Positions 7,394 through 9,866 of a DNA stretch of 9,866 nucleotides are shown here, piece after piece. Positions within the stretch are counted from its first letter, which is position 1. Every line of letters begins with the position of its first letter. The position numbers and the translations under genes were made by a program. Under the pieces are notes generated by a model, which saw nothing but the letters and a program-made list of their open reading frames with translations, was not told the origin of the DNA and did no database searches. This stretch comes from Erysipelotrichaceae bacterium (GTDB taxonomy: Bacteria > Bacillota_I > Bacilli_A > Erysipelotrichales > Erysipelotrichaceae), in contig JAHHRC010000049.1 in the NCBI GenBank assembly GCA_020026035.1, forward strand, positions 1 to 9,866. The letters are read 5' to 3'.

Positions 7394-9367
7394 TTATTTA
7401 CCTTCGCGTTTTGCCATCCATTCAGCACGTAGCTTTTGGTATTCTTCGGCAGATACAGGGTCTTTACGTACAATTACATTCTTGTACTTGTCTGAACCGT
7501 ATCCAGCACGGAATGGTACAACACGTGAGATTCTCCAGTTAACAGAAGATACACTTGTCATGCCCGGAAGATATAGACCATTGTCTAATAGGAATGCTTC
7601 TGCTTCGGCAAACTTCGCATAACGAGCATCATTGTCATCAACGATTGCGTCTGCTTCTTCAAGAAGCTCTTGGTACTTCATGAATCCAACTTCTTCGATA
7701 ATCTTCTTGTTTTCTGCACTACCTTCTGCTAATAGGTCAAGACCTAGAGTTGTACGAGTAACGTCACCGTCAACTGGTGAGAAGATGTGTAGGTAAGTTA
7801 GAGGATCGGCATAGTCTGGACCCCAACCTGTACTTGTATTTAGATCCCAGTCAGAATCTTCTGGACCTGTAGATAGGTATGCAGATCTTAGGAATGTATC
7901 TGTATCAACGTAAGCAAGATCAACGACGATTTGCCCATCTGTACTTGCTTCTACAGATTGTTTTAGAGATGTTAGACGAGCAACTGTTTGCTTATCCGTT
8001 TCTTCTACCATGACATCAAGATGAATTGGCCAATCAAGATCTGGTAGTGCTTCTTTTACCTTTTCGATATGAGCTAGAGCTGTATCCTTATCGTGGAATG
8101 GATCTTGTCCTTCATGGTAATCCACTTTGAATTCACTCTTTTCAGCAACTAGATCACCATATAGAGTTCCTTCAGATGTCTTTACGTAACCATAAGGAAC
8201 TTCCATGTTACGAATTGCCTTTGTAGCGATTGACTTATCAACTAGAGTTTCTAATTGTGCTACACGGTCCATTGCAGCTCTAAATGCAAGACGGAAGTCT
8301 TTATTCATGATTGCTGCCTTTGTGTCAGCTTTTTGCTTGTCTGTTTCTTTTGCTGTATGACCGTAGTTTGTACGGTTAAAGTTGAATGTTGCACCAAAGG
8401 AAGTTGTTGCTTGTTCCCCTGTGAAACGGATGTCCTTGAATTCTTCAAGGTATTCTTCAAAGTTATCGGATGTTGCAAGAAGTGCAGCTGATGCAAATGG
8501 GTTATCCTTTTGCATGAATCCAGTAACTGTTGCAGATGGATCTGATCCATCGATATATACGTTAGTAACTTTGTTGATGTAAACGTGTTCTGCATCCCAG
8601 TAGTCGTTGTTCTTAACGAATACTTGCTTTGACTTCGCATCGGCAGCGGCTAAGATATAACCACCGTTATATAGGATACTTGACGCATCACTTGCATCAC
8701 CGAAGCGGCAAGTTTGCTTGTCTGGAGCACCTAATTTACAACCTTCTCCTAAAGATTCTAGGAATTCGGAGTTAATTGGCATCAATAGACCATAGTTACA
8801 CATTGTGTCGAAGTAAGAACATGGCTTATTTAGCTTATAGACAACTGTCATGTCGTCCTTCGCTTCTACTCCAACAGTGCTAAAGTCTGTTGTTAGACCA
8901 GTTGCATAATCATTTAATCCAACGATCAATGTTTGTACAAGTGGTAGCATTTGTGATTCAAATTCTGTTGCGTGTTGTAGACCTGTCACAAAGTCTTGTG
9001 CCTTAAGATCTGCATAGTGTTCACCGGAATTTGTAACCCACTTAATTCCTGGCTTTAGCTTGAATGTCCACTCTGTGGCATCCGCATTCTTGGTAACGGA
9101 TTCCGCTAGACAAGGAATGTAGTTTCCATATGGATCTGTTTCTACTAATGCGTCTACGAAGTTTGTAAATACTTCGCTATCAGAGTGACTAAAGGAGCAT
9201 ACATAGTCCAATGATTTCACGTCTGTTGCATACACGTAGTAGAAATCTTCTGAAGTTAGTTCACCTTCATTCCCTGCTGCACCGGTATCCGATGGAGCAG
9301 TTGAATTTGCACTACATCCAGCTGCTAACATAGCAGCTACGAGTGCAGCATTCATATACTTTTTCAT
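7394..9367 (-). CDS. oppA: Oligopeptide-binding lipoprotein OppA1 (AmiA/AliA type), paralogue of OppA2
   Basis: Substrate-binding lipoprotein of 657 residues (SBP_bac_5). Signal peptide with lipobox ending AAGC; predicted lipid anchor at C18. Visible family landmarks: NYIPCLAES (82-90), VFVKNNDYWD (249-258), FRLAFRAAMDRV (358-369), STGWGPDYADP (512-522) and a conserved tail SAEEYQKLRAEW (639-650). Cysteines 86, 183, 210 and 220 are shared with OppA2; C57 and C190 are extra. The protein aligns with OppA2 along its whole length, with stretches nearly identical even in DNA. Differences concentrate in the linker after C18 and scattered central segments. The ATG follows GGGGAGGA (9382-9375) by 7 nt. 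It has its own promoter and terminator, so it probably supplies a second binding protein to the OppBCDF core, as AliA/AliB do in streptococci (inference). Confidence 0.95.
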   Translation of the reverse strand: MKKYMNAALVAAMLAAGCSANSTAPSDTGAAGNEGELTSEDFYYVYATDVKSLDYVCSFSHSDSEVFTNFVDALVETDPYGNYIPCLAESVTKNADATEWTFKLKPGIKWVTNSGEHYADLKAQDFVTGLQHATEFESQMLPLVQTLIVGLNDYATGLTTDFSTVGVEAKDDMTVVYKLNKPCSYFDTMCNYGLLMPINSEFLESLGEGCKLGAPDKQTCRFGDASDASSILYNGGYILAAADAKSKQVFVKNNDYWDAEHVYINKVTNVYIDGSDPSATVTGFMQKDNPFASAALLATSDNFEEYLEEFKDIRFTGEQATTSFGATFNFNRTNYGHTAKETDKQKADTKAAIMNKDFRLAFRAAMDRVAQLETLVDKSIATKAIRNMEVPYGYVKTSEGTLYGDLVAEKSEFKVDYHEGQDPFHDKDTALAHIEKVKEALPDLDWPIHLDVMVEETDKQTVARLTSLKQSVEASTDGQIVVDLAYVDTDTFLRSAYLSTGPEDSDWDLNTSTGWGPDYADPLTYLHIFSPVDGDVTRTTLGLDLLAEGSAENKKIIEEVGFMKYQELLEEADAIVDDNDARYAKFAEAEAFLLDNGLYLPGMTSVSSVNWRISRVVPFRAGYGSDKYKNVIVRKDPVSAEEYQKLRAEWMAKREGK

Positions 9368-9380
9368 AATTCTGTCCTCC

Positions 9381-9393
9381 CCAAATGTTTTGG
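9381..9393. promoter_or_regulatory. Dyad CCAAATGTTTTGG at the transcript start of oppA1
   Basis: Inverted repeat CCAAA-TGT-TTTGG. Its edge is 13 nt from the ATG and 7 nt from the -10 box, the same placement as the dyad before oppA2. It overlaps the predicted transcription start and abuts the ribosome site, a position suited to a repressor or to a translational control protein. A weak 5-bp mRNA hairpin at the 5' end is the alternative. Confidence 0.5.
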
Positions 9394-9400
9394 TGTTTTC

Positions 9401-9429
9401 ATTCTATTTTCGAACGATGAAATTGTCAA
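9401..9429 (-). promoter_or_regulatory. Strong sigma-A promoter of oppA1
   Basis: TTGACA (9429-9424), exactly 17 bases, then TAGAAT (9406-9401). The -35 is a perfect match and the -10 has one mismatch. It is 33 bases from the -10 to the ATG. As in the oppA2 promoter, GAAAA directly precedes the -10 box. Confidence 0.88.
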
Positions 9430-9749
9430 CATAAATACGTAACATTTTTCAGTTTGTATTTATTTTGTTTCAGAAATAATTTACATACGTATACAAAACA
9501 CTGTAACTTGTGCTAAAGTACATTTAGGAAAGCCACTTACATAAGAAAAACTGATATATCAATTTCACGACAACAAAGCCACAATCGAGAATCTCGCAAA
9601 CAAATTAGTCAATGTAAACAGCCAACGATTTCAGATTGCAAGTGATATGCTTATTAGAATTACTTATACATCCATCAGTTACATTACTATTTGCGATGGT
9701 CACGATATTCATGCGATTTTTTCTTGTTTCGCTCCAAAATTGTTTGTGA
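9430..9749. other. Intergenic region between divergent oppA1 and tRNA-Ser
   Basis: About 320 bases without a supported gene. It holds the palindromic core TTTCAGAAA (9468-9476), 38 nt upstream of the oppA1 -35 box, and a small CGAGA-A-TCTCG dyad (9586-9596). On the plus strand 69 codons stay open from 9545 to the TAA at 9752-9754, but there is no start with a ribosome site and the end runs into the tRNA promoter. Confidence 0.55.
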
Positions 9750-9755
9750 TATAAT
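9724..9755 (+). promoter_or_regulatory. Promoter of tRNA-Ser
   Basis: An extended -10, TGATATAAT (TATAAT at 9750-9755), lies 10 nt before the mature tRNA 5' end. The -35 is poor: TTTCGC (9727-9732) at 17-base spacing, or TTGTTT (9724-9729) at 20. The TG extension probably compensates. Confidence 0.7.
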
Positions 9756-9765
9756 GTTGACATAC

Positions 9766-9856
9766 GGAGGAATACCCAAGAGGCTGAAGGGACTGGTTTC
9801 GAAAACCAGCAGGCGTTGCAAAGCGTGCGAGGGTTCAAATCCCTCTTTCTCCGCCA
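9766..9856 (+). tRNA. tRNA-Ser (anticodon CGA)
   Basis: A 91-nt class II tRNA with CCA encoded. The acceptor stem GGAGGAA pairs with TTTCTCC (one G-T), discriminator G at 9853 and CCA at 9854-9856. The anticodon stem CTGGT/ACCAG encloses loop TTCGAAA, giving anticodon CGA at 9800-9802, which reads UCG serine codons. A long variable arm (GCGTTGCAAAGCGTGC region) and a TTCAAAT T-loop with GAGGG/CCCTC stem confirm tRNA-Ser. Confidence 0.97.
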
Positions 9857-9866
9857 TAGAAACACA

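Noticed and set aside
7182..7622. 146-codon plus-strand frame across the oppA1 3' end
   Set aside because: It is antisense to the oppA1 C-terminus and its terminator, with no ribosome site and no recognisable domain.
8305..8640. 111-codon minus-strand frame inside oppA1
   Set aside because: It is a shadow of the oppA1 coding sequence in another frame; the residue mix is odd (rich in Q, T, S) and no ribosome site is present.
9586..9596. Small dyad CGAGA-A-TCTCG
   Set aside because: Too short and too tight for an RNA hairpin, over 150 bases from the nearest promoter box, and not repeated before oppA2.
9605..9865. 86-codon minus-strand frame beginning MFLWRRKRDLNPRT
   Set aside because: It runs antisense through the tRNA-Ser. 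The RDLNPRT-type peptide is a well-known artefact of translating the complement of tRNA genes, and there is no ribosome site.

Overview
The window is chromosome-like sequence from a low-GC Gram-positive bacterium (Bacillota). The genes have strong GGAGG-type ribosome sites, the promoters are sigma-A-like, the binding proteins carry lipoprotein signals, and the tRNA has its CCA encoded. The closest architectural match I know is the streptococcal Ami/Ali oligopeptide transporter: ~655-residue binding proteins, a ~497-residue OppB/AmiC with a large external insert, then AmiD, AmiE and AmiF. A member of the Erysipelotrichia or a related class is possible, but I cannot fix the genus.

Almost all of the window (9367 down to 453, minus strand) is one oligopeptide ABC-importer locus: oppA1, oppA2, oppB, oppC, oppD, oppF. 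oppA1 has its own strong promoter and its own terminator. oppA2 has a second strong promoter of the same design and is followed by a 14-bp hairpin. oppB starts with TTG, and oppB-C-D-F are packed with a TAATG overlap, a 13-nt gap and an 8-nt overlap. A terminator at 412-447 closes the operon. OppA1/OppA2 would capture peptides outside the membrane, OppB/OppC form the channel, and OppD/OppF hydrolyse ATP.

The right edge (9368-9765) holds the oppA1 control region and the promoter of tRNA-Ser(CGA), which lies on the plus strand at 9766-9856.

The left edge (1-91, minus strand) holds the start of another gene: a ribosome site, an ATG and a lysine-rich N-region. It then reaches a run of nine G. 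As read, the frame stops 16 codons in; with eight (or eleven) G it would continue into a hydrophobic signal-peptide-like core. This is either a phase-variable switch or a homopolymer error, and it is the most interesting item here. The second is a set of sequence elements shared, at matched distances, by the two oppA control regions.
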